Assembly (NCBI RefSeq): GCF_030068615.1
Contig: NZ_JASJOC010000007.1
Location: 62,001 to 126,000 of the forward strand
Direction of reading: 5' to 3'
Length of the DNA: 64,000 nt
From: Halostagnicola sp. A-GB9-2
GTDB taxonomy: Archaea; Halobacteriota; Halobacteria; Halobacteriales; Natrialbaceae
The position numbers and the translations under genes were made by a program. Positions 8,625 through 17,250 of this stretch are shown in pieces. The notes under the pieces are model-generated. The model was given only the letters and a program-made list of their open reading frames with translations. It was not told the DNA's origin and searched no databases. How positions within the stretch are numbered: the first letter of the stretch is position 1; each line of letters opens with the position of its first letter.

Positions 8625-9604
8625 GTACTGGTTCAACAGCCGACACCGACCGACCGAAGGGATTGCTCGAGCGACTGCCGTTCGTCTCCGACAGTCGTTC
8701 GGCTCGAGAAAGCCTCGCGGGTATCGGGTTTGCAAGCCCGTTTCTCGCACTGTTCGGTTTGTTCCTCCTCTTCCCGCTCGCGTACGGGTTCTACATCAGC
8801 CTGTTCAACTGGGATCCGGTCTTCATTGGCCAGTCTGAGTTCGTCGGACTGAGCAACTACACGCGAATGTTCGAGGACCCGGTGTTCTGGACATCCCTGA
8901 CCAATAGCCTCCTGTGGACCCTGATGATCGTTCCGCTGGTCATTACGGTACCGCTCGTGCTCGCACTCGCTGTCACCAAAGACGTGAGAGGCAAGTGGTT
9001 CCTCCGGACGGTGTTTTTCAGTCCGAGCATGCTCACGGTCGCCGTCGTCGCGCTCATCTGGATGCAACTGTACGAGCCGACGTACGGTCCGATAAGCTAC
9101 TATCTCGGCTTCATCATGGAGAACCCGCCGAACTGGCTGAACTCCCACACGTACGCGATGCCGGCGGTCGTGATCGCTTCATTGTGGGGCGGCATGGGCG
9201 TCAATTTCGTCATCTTCATTGCCGCCCGCCAGGGGATCCCCGAACGCCTCTACGAGGCGGCACGACTGGACGGAGCGAGCACGTGGCAGATGTTCCGGGA
9301 CATCACGCTCCCCCAGATGAAACACGCGCTGCTGTTCGTCATGATCACGTCCCTGATCGCATCGTTCCAGGTGTTCGAGATCATCTTCATCATGACAGAC
9401 GGCGGCCCCGGACAGAACACCCAGACGATGGTCGTCTTCCTCTACGAGGCGGCCTTCGGCAACCAGAACTTCGGCTACGCCGCGGCGATCGGCTACGTCC
9501 TGTTCGTGATCCTATTCGTCATCTCGGTCGCGAACTACTACCTGCTCGAGGGGTACACGTCTCGGGTCGAGGGGGAAGTCATCGAGGGTGATACCAATGA
9601 GTAA
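8621..9604 (+). CDS. Sugar ABC transporter permease (MalF/UgpA type)
   Basis: A 327-residue integral membrane subunit with six predicted transmembrane segments, beginning with FLALFGLFLLFPLAYGFYI. The cytoplasmic EAA loop EAARLDGASTWQMFRDITLP, the coupling helix that contacts the ATPase, lies between segments four and five. The ATG at 8621 overlaps the previous stop codon (ATGA), giving translational coupling to the binding protein. The frame runs further upstream but would overlap the binding-protein gene by over 120 bases and is rejected. It pairs with the second permease, which starts 8 bases before its end. Confidence 0.93.
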   Translation: MSTGSTADTDRPKGLLERLPFVSDSRSARESLAGIGFASPFLALFGLFLLFPLAYGFYISLFNWDPVFIGQSEFVGLSNYTRMFEDPVFWTSLTNSLLWTLMIVPLVITVPLVLALAVTKDVRGKWFLRTVFFSPSMLTVAVVALIWMQLYEPTYGPISYYLGFIMENPPNWLNSHTYAMPAVVIASLWGGMGVNFVIFIAARQGIPERLYEAARLDGASTWQMFRDITLPQMKHALLFVMITSLIASFQVFEIIFIMTDGGPGQNTQTMVVFLYEAAFGNQNFGYAAAIGYVLFVILFVISVANYYLLEGYTSRVEGEVIEGDTNE

Positions 9605-10472
9605 CGAAACACAGTACGCGCGCGGCTACGAAATTGGCGGCATCGAAATCAGTAAAAGTCAGGTGCGATCCGTCGTCCTCCACCTCGGACTGTACGGCTT
9701 TGCAGGGCTGTTCCTGGTTCCGTACGTGTGGATGGCCTCGACGTCGATCAAACCCGAATACCTCATCTACGACTCCAGTCCGCACTGGTTGACCACGGAC
9801 GTCACCTTCGAGTGGTATCGCGTGATCCTGTTCGAATCTCCCGTCGTCTCGTGGACGATCGCGACGTTTGCCCTCGCGGCCGTCGGAACGCTCGTCGTCG
9901 TCCTCGTCGACTCGATGGCCGCCTACGCGCTGGCCAGACTCGAGTGGCCGGGTCGACGAATCGTGATGGGAATCATCCTCGCGAGTTTCATGGTTCCCGC
10001 GGCCGTCAACCTGATTCCGATCTACGCGATCGTCTCCGAGCTCGGGCTCGTGAACAACCTGCTGGGGATCATCTTCCCGTACGCGGCCGGCGTCTTCGGC
10101 GTGTTCATGCTCTACCAGTTCTTCAAGAACATTCCCGAGGAACTCGAGGAAGCCGCGAGACTCGACGGCTTTTCGACGACCCGGATCTTCTTCCGGATCG
10201 CCGTCCCGATGCAGTTCCCCGCGATCGCCGCGCTGGGACTGTTCTCGTTCATCGGGCTGTGGAACTCCTTTCTCTGGCCGCTGATCATCCTCCAGAACGA
10301 GGCGATGTACACGCTCCCGATCGGCCTCGTGACCCTCGAGACCCAGGAAGTGACCGATCCGGGGCTCGTGATGTCCGGCGCGATCATCGCCTCGGCGCCG
10401 CTTTTGATCCTGTTCCTGGCGATGCAGGATTACCTGTTCAAAGCGGTCGCATTACAAGGGACGGTGAAATAA
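9597..10472 (+). CDS. Sugar ABC transporter permease (MalG/UgpE type)
   Basis: A 291-residue permease with six predicted membrane helices and the EAA loop EEAARLDGFSTTRIFFRIAV ahead of the last two helices. The C-terminal QDYLFKAVALQGTVK is the usual ending of MalG/UgpE-type subunits. An in-frame GTG at 9588 exists, but the ATG at 9597 gives an 8-base overlap with the upstream permease and a normal N-terminus (MSNETQYARGYEIGG). It forms the translocation pore as a heterodimer with the product of 8621-9604. Confidence 0.93.
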   Translation: MSNETQYARGYEIGGIEISKSQVRSVVLHLGLYGFAGLFLVPYVWMASTSIKPEYLIYDSSPHWLTTDVTFEWYRVILFESPVVSWTIATFALAAVGTLVVVLVDSMAAYALARLEWPGRRIVMGIILASFMVPAAVNLIPIYAIVSELGLVNNLLGIIFPYAAGVFGVFMLYQFFKNIPEELEEAARLDGFSTTRIFFRIAVPMQFPAIAALGLFSFIGLWNSFLWPLIILQNEAMYTLPIGLVTLETQEVTDPGLVMSGAIIASAPLLILFLAMQDYLFKAVALQGTVK

Positions 10473-10473
10473 C

Positions 10474-11136
10474 GTGTCGGCGACCATCGATTCGGACGGC
10501 GAACGGTTCATGTCAGCTGTCGGTGATACCGGCCGGTTCGTCTTCCAGAACATCCACCGGCTTATCGTCGTGAGCGTGGGCTGGTTCCTCGCGTCGCTCC
10601 CAGTTATCACCGCCGGCCCGGCAACGCTGGCCGCCTACGCCGCGATCCAGTCGATGCGCTCGAGTCCGGCGGGAACGATCGATCGGGCTCACGTCCGTCA
10701 CGTCGTCAAAACGAACGGCGCAAACGCCGCCGCCCTCGGTCTCCTACCGGCCGTGTTCACCGTTATCGGCTCGCTGTACCTCTATCAGTACACCGTTACG
10801 GGAGCGCTTCAGTTCGGCGCGCTCGGCGTTCTCGGCGTTACGGCGGGGATGTACGCCGTCATCATGCTCATTCCGACATTCGTCTCGATGGCCGGTGGGG
10901 CGTCGATGGGCGATTCCCTTCGAACCGCTCGCACGTGGACGGCCGGTCGTCCGACGCTCAGCCTGACGACGCTGGTGCTCACGACCGCCGTTGCGATCGT
11001 CACGATCCTGTTAATGGTCGCGTTCGTCCTCATCTTCGCCGGAGTCGCCTTTAGTTATCACGTGGTCCTCTACGGCGAGGATCGACCGCAGAGACGATCA
11101 ACCGACCACTCGACTGTGAGGACGATCACGCCATGA
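10474..11136 (+). CDS. YesL/DUF624-like membrane protein in the sugar ABC operon
   Basis: A 220-residue protein with about four hydrophobic segments (near 32-60, 75-97, 103-127 and 153-185) and the pattern IHRLIVVSVGWFLASLPVITAGPATLAAY near the N-terminus. This resembles the YesL/DUF624 family found inside plant-polysaccharide ABC operons of Firmicutes. Function in that family is unsettled; an accessory role in transport has been proposed. The GTG start lies one base after the permease stop, so it belongs to the operon. Its C-terminus (RRSTDHSTVRTITP) is polar and unrelated to known motifs. The family assignment is by pattern and needs a profile search. Confidence 0.6.
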   Translation: MSATIDSDGERFMSAVGDTGRFVFQNIHRLIVVSVGWFLASLPVITAGPATLAAYAAIQSMRSSPAGTIDRAHVRHVVKTNGANAAALGLLPAVFTVIGSLYLYQYTVTGALQFGALGVLGVTAGMYAVIMLIPTFVSMAGGASMGDSLRTARTWTAGRPTLSLTTLVLTTAVAIVTILLMVAFVLIFAGVAFSYHVVLYGEDRPQRRSTDHSTVRTITP

Positions 11137-11257
11137 ACACTCCGAGCACGAATCGATCGACCGTAGGTGAGTGGGCGGCCGTCAGCTTCGCCCACCCAAC
11201 GCGAAATGAGCATCGACCGAAGAAACAAGACACTAGCGACCAATACACACAATACCA

Positions 11258-12409
11258 ATGAGCGATATCAGCTTCGAGAGCGTCCGGAAGGTGTACAACG
11301 AGGAAATTATCGCGGTCGACGACTTCGATCTGACCATCGAAGACGGCGAATTCGTCTCTATCGTCGGCCCGTCGGGGTCGGGGAAATCGACGCTGTTGCG
11401 CATGATCGCCGGCCTCGAGGAGATCTCGAGCGGAACGATTGCGATCGGCGATCGACCGGTCAACGAGATTCCCCCACAGCATCGAGGGGTCGCAATGGTC
11501 TTTCAGAACTACGCGCTGTATCCCCATATGAACGTGCGAAAGAACATGTCTTACGGGTTAAAGCTCACGAGCGATCTTCCCAAAGACGACGTGAGAGAAC
11601 GCGTCGAGGAAGCCGCGGAGATGATGGGGATCGAGGATCTGTTGAACAAGCGCCCAAGCGAGCTTTCGGGCGGCCAACAACAGCGGGTTGCGACCGGCCG
11701 TGCAATCGTTCGGGACCCCGAAGTCTTCCTGATGGACGAGCCGCTTTCGAACCTCGACGCGAAGCTCCGACTCCACATGCGCACTGAGCTCCAGCGGATT
11801 CAGGACGATCTCGAGACGACCACGGTGTACGTCACGCACGATCAGGAGGAGGCGCTGACGATGAGTGACCGAATCGTGGTCCTCGACGCGGGCGATCTTC
11901 AGCAGGTCGGAACGCCGGAGGAAGTGTTCGAGCAACCAGCAAACCTGTTCGTCGCACGCTTCATCGGGAGTCCGACGATGAACTTCCTCGAGGTAAGCTA
12001 CGACGAGGGGGCGCTCGTTGGCGATGGGTTTAGCGTCGATCTTCCGGCGGCAATGGCGGATCGGATCGAAACTGGACGGTCGGGATCCGGGCTCCGGCTA
12101 GGGATTCGACCCGCGGCGCTGTCAATTGCGGATGAAACCGATGAGTGCCGAATTCCCGCAGAGATAGACGTCGTCGAACCCGCCGGGAGCGACACGTACG
12201 TCTACCTGGAGCGCGACGGTGCAGAACTCACCGTCCGAACGGAGAGTAGCACGGAAATTACGGCTCAGGGCGCAGTAGAGGCAACGTTTGACGTGTCGGA
12301 CATCCACGTCTTCGACATCGATAGCGAGCAAAACCTGCTACTCGACGAAGGGGAAGACGTCTCGATAGAAGCGACCGCCTCGAGCGCGTCGTCGGCGTCC
12401 AAGACGTAG
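11258..12409 (+). CDS. Sugar ABC transporter ATP-binding protein (MsmX/UgpC type)
   Basis: A complete 383-residue ATPase with Walker A GPSGSGKST (37-45), Q-loop Gln83, signature LSGGQQQR (136-143), Walker B FLMDEP (157-162), D-loop SNLDAKL and switch His194. A C-terminal TOBE/regulatory domain runs from about residue 235 (GIRPAAL). It energises the permease pair encoded just upstream. A 121-bp gap separates it from the YesL-like gene, without a convincing TATA box, so read-through from the operon is likely. The paralogue at 1-774 shares most of these motifs. The C-terminal tail, rich in Ser, Ala and Glu, extends beyond the usual end. Confidence 0.95.
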   Translation: MSDISFESVRKVYNEEIIAVDDFDLTIEDGEFVSIVGPSGSGKSTLLRMIAGLEEISSGTIAIGDRPVNEIPPQHRGVAMVFQNYALYPHMNVRKNMSYGLKLTSDLPKDDVRERVEEAAEMMGIEDLLNKRPSELSGGQQQRVATGRAIVRDPEVFLMDEPLSNLDAKLRLHMRTELQRIQDDLETTTVYVTHDQEEALTMSDRIVVLDAGDLQQVGTPEEVFEQPANLFVARFIGSPTMNFLEVSYDEGALVGDGFSVDLPAAMADRIETGRSGSGLRLGIRPAALSIADETDECRIPAEIDVVEPAGSDTYVYLERDGAELTVRTESSTEITAQGAVEATFDVSDIHVFDIDSEQNLLLDEGEDVSIEATASSASSASKT

Positions 12410-12655
12410 GTAGCGGCTCAGGGACGTATTTCGCGAACGGGAACCGATTACTGGCCCATATGCGTTTCAGCCGACACCGCGACGATCGCTTGCCGGATAG
12501 CGGTTCTGACACGTCGAGAGGCGGCGGCTTCGAACGCAGAGGGGATCGTCACTCGAACAGAGTGTGAAATCGTGGTTTCGGTACGGAGACGAACAGCGAG
12601 TGATTCGGTCGGATTCTTCAGTTGTAACCCATAATCCAACATCTATAATCAGTAC

Positions 12656-12664
12656 TATTATTAT
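12656..12664 (+). promoter_or_regulatory. TATA-like box deciding the start of the exported GH51-like gene
   Basis: TATTATTAT centred 27 nt before the GTG at 12687. It makes that GTG the likely transcription and translation start, rather than the ATG at 12564 in the same frame. Confidence 0.55.
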
Positions 12665-12686
12665 CTCGCAATACGCAATAATACGC

Positions 12687-15047
12687 GTGGCTACCAATAA
12701 CAATCACACCGACTCGAGTAGCGCGTGCTCCCGCCGCACGTACCTCGCTCTGAACGGCGCGGCCGCGACCGGTCTACTGGCCGGCTGCACCGATTTCAGG
12801 TCAGACGGCGACGAACAAGCGGACGAGCCGATGGAAGCGACGGTGACGGCAAATGACGACGAGCGCGGTGATCGAACGGTTCCTGAGACGCTGTTCGGTC
12901 GGTTCGCCGAACACTACGGCTATCACGAGATATATCCGGGTATCTACGCGGAACACGTGACAAACACCTCGTTCGTCGACTGGCCCCAGATTCACGGAAA
13001 CGACTCGCACGTCTACGGAATGGACCAGATCGGCGAATACGACGACGTCCCGTTTCCGTGGGAACCGTTGGGTGAGAGCGTAACTCTCGAACGGCCCGGC
13101 GAGGGAGGCGTTCGCGGCTACGGAACGTGGGAGTCCGATGGCGGCTGGCCGGAAGTGGGTCAAGAACACAGGGACACCCACCAGCGAATCATCCCGGAAG
13201 ATGGTAAATGCGGAATTCGTCAACAACTCGTCCTCCCCGACTGGCGAACGCTCACCTACGAGTTCGCCGTCTCGGCCAGAGCCGAAGGTATCGACGACCT
13301 CGAGGTCCGCTTGACCGCCCCCGATGGCGATGAACTGGCGAGCGTAGTGATCGATGATCTCGCCGACGAATGGGATCGATACGAGGAGATCGAACTCGAG
13401 TTGCACGACCAAAGCGGGAGTCAACTCGAGGGGGGATCGCTCGACGAAATCGAGTCGCCCTACGGCGAATACGTTCTCGAAATCGTCACCGAAGGGACGG
13501 GCCACGTGGATCTCGACTGGGTTTCGCTCATGCCGGACGATGCCGTCAACGGGAAGTTCAATCCGACGACGGTCAATCTCATGGAGGACCGCAACGTCAG
13601 CCTCCTGAAGTGGCCCGGCGGGAACGTCACCAGCACGTACAAATGGGAAGACGGGATCGGTCCGCTCGAAGGCCGTCCGATCAGGCCGAACGTCGTCTGG
13701 GACGGGCTCGATACCAACCAGATGGGGACGGCCGAGTACGTCGAATTTTGCGAATTGACGGACGTGGAGGCGACGATTACCGTCGGTGTGACCGTCGACG
13801 AAGACGACGAGCGGGAGTTTCAGCCCCCAGAACCGATAACGCCCGAGGACGCCGCAAACTGGGTCGAGTACTGTAACGGTGACGTGGACACCGAATACGG
13901 CGCGCTTCGCGCGGCGCATGGCTACGAGGAACCCTTCGATGTCGAGGTCTGGGAGGTCGGCAACGAAGTCTGGGGCGGATGGCAAGCCGGCGGCACCCAC
14001 GATCCGGAGCTGTTCGCCGAGCGAGTGACGGAGTTCGCCGCGGCGATGCTCGAGGTCGACGACTCGATTACAATCATCCCGGACGGCATGGATCCGAAAT
14101 ACGACGATCCGGAACTGCCCGATCCACGGGAGTGGAACGAAGCGCTCTTCGAAATCGCAGGCGAGTACCTCGACGGAATCGGCATGCATCGGTACAACTG
14201 GGGAATCCGCGAGGAAGACTCGGGGAGCGTCGAGGAGTGGAAAGACGAACACGACGCGGACGGCATCGACTACAGCGAGGTGCTGATCATGTTCCCGACC
14301 CAGTTCGGGGAGCTGTTGGCCGAAACCGCGCAGAAAGCAGCGGAAGCCGGCCTCGAGGATACCCACATCATGGTCGGCGAGTGGGGGCTGTACCCGACGG
14401 TCGCCGAGGGCGATCCATGGCCCGGAATGCCCACGATGGCCGGGGCGTCGTACGTCGCGGGAATGTACAACGCGTTCATTCGGGAAAGCGACCACGTGCG
14501 GAGAGGGTGTCACACCCACCTCCCGGTTCGAATGTTTCCGCCGGAACACGTCGAGCACCCGGCGAATCCGAACCCGTTGAAGCCGGTCGGGTACACGCTC
14601 CGGTTGTACGCGAGTGCGTTCGAGGGAGACGAAGAGTGGGAGGTGATCGAAACCAGCGTCGACAGCGAAACGCGCGACATCCCTGAGACCGGCTACCGAA
14701 TCCGAGCGATGGACGACGTTTCCTACGTCGACTCGACGTCGATGGCGACGCCGGAAACAGACGCGTTCTGTGCGTTCCTCACCAACCGAAACCTTCGGGA
14801 GGACGCATCCGTGACCCTCGAGGTGCCAGAGCCGTTCAACGGTGCGGAGGCGGAGGTGATTATCCAGCGGCCGACGGACGACCCGCACGACCCGCAGGAG
14901 GGAGTCGGTGAGTTTCCCGACGCGTGGTACGACTGGGACGATCTCGAGGGGTACGAAATCGACGAACACGAATCGACGGTTGAAGACGGCTCGTTGACGA
15001 TACCGCTCGATCCCTCCGCAGTCGCACGCATTCGAATCGACGCGTAA
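12687..15047 (+). CDS. Exported GH51-like alpha-L-arabinofuranosidase lipoprotein
   Basis: A 786-residue protein with a Tat motif CSRRTYLALNG (Arg16, Arg17) and lipobox LLAGC with Cys34, so it is anchored outside the cell. The catalytic core resembles GH51: LFGRFAEH near the start, LLKWPGGNVTSTYKWEDGIG (307-326), acid/base Glu427 in VGNEVWGGW and nucleophile Glu565 in MVGEWGLYP. An insertion of about 180 residues (about 110-290) lies between the first strand and the barrel. It is rich in beta strands (RTLTYEFAVSARAEG, LEVRLTAPDG, GHVDLDWVSLMP) and looks like a carbohydrate-binding sandwich. Extracellular de-branching of arabinose-containing polymers before uptake by the ABC system is inferred. 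The GTG start is supported by the TATA-like box at 12656. Confidence 0.85.
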   Translation: MATNNNHTDSSSACSRRTYLALNGAAATGLLAGCTDFRSDGDEQADEPMEATVTANDDERGDRTVPETLFGRFAEHYGYHEIYPGIYAEHVTNTSFVDWPQIHGNDSHVYGMDQIGEYDDVPFPWEPLGESVTLERPGEGGVRGYGTWESDGGWPEVGQEHRDTHQRIIPEDGKCGIRQQLVLPDWRTLTYEFAVSARAEGIDDLEVRLTAPDGDELASVVIDDLADEWDRYEEIELELHDQSGSQLEGGSLDEIESPYGEYVLEIVTEGTGHVDLDWVSLMPDDAVNGKFNPTTVNLMEDRNVSLLKWPGGNVTSTYKWEDGIGPLEGRPIRPNVVWDGLDTNQMGTAEYVEFCELTDVEATITVGVTVDEDDEREFQPPEPITPEDAANWVEYCNGDVDTEYGALRAAHGYEEPFDVEVWEVGNEVWGGWQAGGTHDPELFAERVTEFAAAMLEVDDSITIIPDGMDPKYDDPELPDPREWNEALFEIAGEYLDGIGMHRYNWGIREEDSGSVEEWKDEHDADGIDYSEVLIMFPTQFGELLAETAQKAAEAGLEDTHIMVGEWGLYPTVAEGDPWPGMPTMAGASYVAGMYNAFIRESDHVRRGCHTHLPVRMFPPEHVEHPANPNPLKPVGYTLRLYASAFEGDEEWEVIETSVDSETRDIPETGYRIRAMDDVSYVDSTSMATPETDAFCAFLTNRNLREDASVTLEVPEPFNGAEAEVIIQRPTDDPHDPQEGVGEFPDAWYDWDDLEGYEIDEHESTVEDGSLTIPLDPSAVARIRIDA

Positions 15048-15129
15048 GACGGTTCGGGGCGGTTCGCAGCGACTCAAGGAGATTGCCAGAAGGCGAAACG
15101 TTACGGATGTTCAACGTGTTAACGAACCA

Positions 15130-17199
15130 ATGGAAGACTTCCCCCACGCCGAGTCAATCGGCCTGACCGACGTCACGATCGACGAACAGTTCTGGAACTC
15201 GTGGCTCGAGACGAACCGCGAGGTAACCCTCGAGTACCAGTACGAACAGCTCGAATCGAGCGGCTGTCTCGAGAATTTCCGGCGGGTCGCCGACGGAAAA
15301 ACCGGCGGGTTCGAGGGAATGTGGTTCGCCGATTCGGACGCCTACAAGTGGCTCGAGGCCGCAAGCTACGTGCTGGCAGGCGAGGACTCGAATCGCGGTG
15401 ACGATCGTAGCAACGCGCGACGAAACGAACTCCAGAATCGAGTCGACGAAACCATCGACCTCGTCGCCGGCGCACAGGACGAAGACGGCTATCTCAACAC
15501 CTACTTCACGCTCGAGGAGCCCGAACAGCGCTGGACGAACCTCAACATGATGCACGAGCTTTACTGTGCGGGCCACCTCATCGAGGCGGCCGTTGCAAAC
15601 TATCGCTCGACCGGCTATCGATCGCTGCTGGACGTGGCGACGCGATTTGCAGATCACATCGACTCGCGAGTCGACGACGAAATCGACGGTTCGCCGGGCC
15701 ACCAGGAGATCGAACTCGCTCTGGTGAAACTCGCTCGCGTCACGGGCGAGGATCGATACGTGGACCTCGCGAAGACGTTCGTGGACCGGCGCGGCAGGGC
15801 GGATCGCTTCGAGCGGGAGTTCGAACGCGTCGAAAATATTGCCGGCTACGATCCCGACGATGGCGGCATCGCGACGGACGCTCGAGGTGCCTTCTACGAG
15901 GACGGCGAGTACGACGGGCAGTACGCGCAAGCGCACGCTCCGCTCTCCGAGCAGGAAACGATCGAGGGCCACGCCGTTCGGGCGGTGTACTTTTACACTG
16001 GCGTCGCGGCCATCGCTGCGGAAACCGGAGACGGGGATCTGGTCACACGGCTCGAGACGCTCTGGGAGAACATGACGAGAAAGCGCATGTACGTCACTGG
16101 CGGGATCGGCTCGAGCGAGCACGGCGAGCGCTTCACGGAGGATTACGATCTCCCCAACAAAACCGCCTACGCCGAGACCTGTGCGGCGATCGGGAGTCTC
16201 TTCTGGAATCAGCGACTGTTCGAACTCACCGGAAACGCGAAATATACCGATCTGATCGAGCGAACGCTGTACAACGGCGTCCTCTCGGGCGTCTCGGTTG
16301 ACGGGACCGAGTTCTTCTACGACAATCGTCTCGAGAGCAGCGGCGACCATCACCGCCGAGGGTGGTTCGACTGCGCATGCTGTCCGCCAAACGTCACGCG
16401 GTTGCTCGCCTCCCTCGAGGAGTATCTGTACGCGGCTTCCGGGGATTCGCTCTACGTCAACCAATACATCGGGAGTACGGTTTCGACGACGGTCGAGGAT
16501 TGCGCGGTCGAACTCGAGCAGACGTCGGCGTTTCCGTGGGGCGAAGACGTCACTATCGACGTACGAACCGCGGAGCCGACGACGTTCTCGCTCGAACTCC
16601 GGGTACCGAGCTGGTGTTCCGACGCGACCGTTCGCGTCAATGGAGAACCAATCAGCATGAACGAGGACGTGCTATCCAGTGACGACGGCGAGTACGTCAC
16701 GATCGAACGCGAATGGGACGACGATCGAGTCGAGGCGACGTTCGCTCAATCGGTCGTCCCGATGCGAACCCATCCCGCCGTCGGCGAAAACTGCGGTCGC
16801 GTCGCGCTCACTCGAGGGCCGCTGGTGTACTGTCTCGAAGGGGTAGACAACGACCGCCCGCTCGACCAGTACAGTCTCGAGCTGGACCGCGGCTTCGACT
16901 CGCGTGGTGGCGACGAAATCGGCGATTCGCTCGAGGGCGTAAACGGATCGGACCTTGTCGTCATCGACTGTGAGGCGACTGTGCCGTCGCTCGAGCCATG
17001 GGACTCGGAGCGCGAGCCTGTGAGGGAATCGGGAACTCCCGTCGAGGCCGATATCGAAGCGCAACCGCCGCTGTACCAGCCTGACGAAGACGTAAGAGAC
17101 GAGACGGAGTCTGTAACTGCCGTTCCGTACTTCCTCTGGGACAACCGAGCCCCCGGCGAAATGGCCGTCTGGATTCGCGGAACGTCCTCCAACCGCTGA
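15130..17199 (+). CDS. Beta-L-arabinofuranosidase, GH127 (HypBA1-like)
   Basis: A 689-residue enzyme with the (alpha/alpha)6-barrel pattern of GH127: GKTGGFEGMWFADSDAYKWLE (57-77, core residues Asp68 and Asp70), EDGYLNTYF (118-126), YVTGGIGSSEHGE (321-333). The zinc-cysteine active site of the family is recognisable: Glu349 and Cys351 in YAETCAAIG, and Cys417 and Cys418 in FDCACCPPNV. These match the characterised Bifidobacterium enzyme, where one of the paired cysteines is the nucleophile. No signal peptide is present, so it acts in the cytoplasm on imported oligosaccharides containing beta-linked L-arabinofuranose. Two C-terminal beta-sandwich domains follow (about 430-689). The gene starts 82 bp after the exported GH51-like gene. 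Confidence 0.9.
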   Translation: MEDFPHAESIGLTDVTIDEQFWNSWLETNREVTLEYQYEQLESSGCLENFRRVADGKTGGFEGMWFADSDAYKWLEAASYVLAGEDSNRGDDRSNARRNELQNRVDETIDLVAGAQDEDGYLNTYFTLEEPEQRWTNLNMMHELYCAGHLIEAAVANYRSTGYRSLLDVATRFADHIDSRVDDEIDGSPGHQEIELALVKLARVTGEDRYVDLAKTFVDRRGRADRFEREFERVENIAGYDPDDGGIATDARGAFYEDGEYDGQYAQAHAPLSEQETIEGHAVRAVYFYTGVAAIAAETGDGDLVTRLETLWENMTRKRMYVTGGIGSSEHGERFTEDYDLPNKTAYAETCAAIGSLFWNQRLFELTGNAKYTDLIERTLYNGVLSGVSVDGTEFFYDNRLESSGDHHRRGWFDCACCPPNVTRLLASLEEYLYAASGDSLYVNQYIGSTVSTTVEDCAVELEQTSAFPWGEDVTIDVRTAEPTTFSLELRVPSWCSDATVRVNGEPISMNEDVLSSDDGEYVTIEREWDDDRVEATFAQSVVPMRTHPAVGENCGRVALTRGPLVYCLEGVDNDRPLDQYSLELDRGFDSRGGDEIGDSLEGVNGSDLVVIDCEATVPSLEPWDSEREPVRESGTPVEADIEAQPPLYQPDEDVRDETESVTAVPYFLWDNRAPGEMAVWIRGTSSNR

Positions 17200-17220
17200 A
17201 CGCAACCGACTATCCACACG

Positions 17221-17227
17221 TTTATTG
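17221..17227 (+). promoter_or_regulatory. TATA-like box deciding the GH4 start
   Basis: TTTATTG centred 27 nt before the ATG at 17251. It makes the in-frame GTG at 17227 part of the promoter rather than the start codon. Confidence 0.5.
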
Positions 17228-17250
17228 TGAGGGATGACAACTTTTCACTA

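Noticed and set aside
12801-15077. A 758-codon minus-strand open frame opposite the exported GH51-like gene
   Set aside because: It is the antisense shadow of a high-GC gene: the sense strand has a signal peptide, catalytic motifs and a promoter, while the antisense translation has none.
17227-17250. Alternative GTG start for the GH4 gene
   Set aside because: The GTG overlaps a TATA-like TTTATTG placed correctly for the ATG at 17251, and the GH4 fold begins at that ATG.
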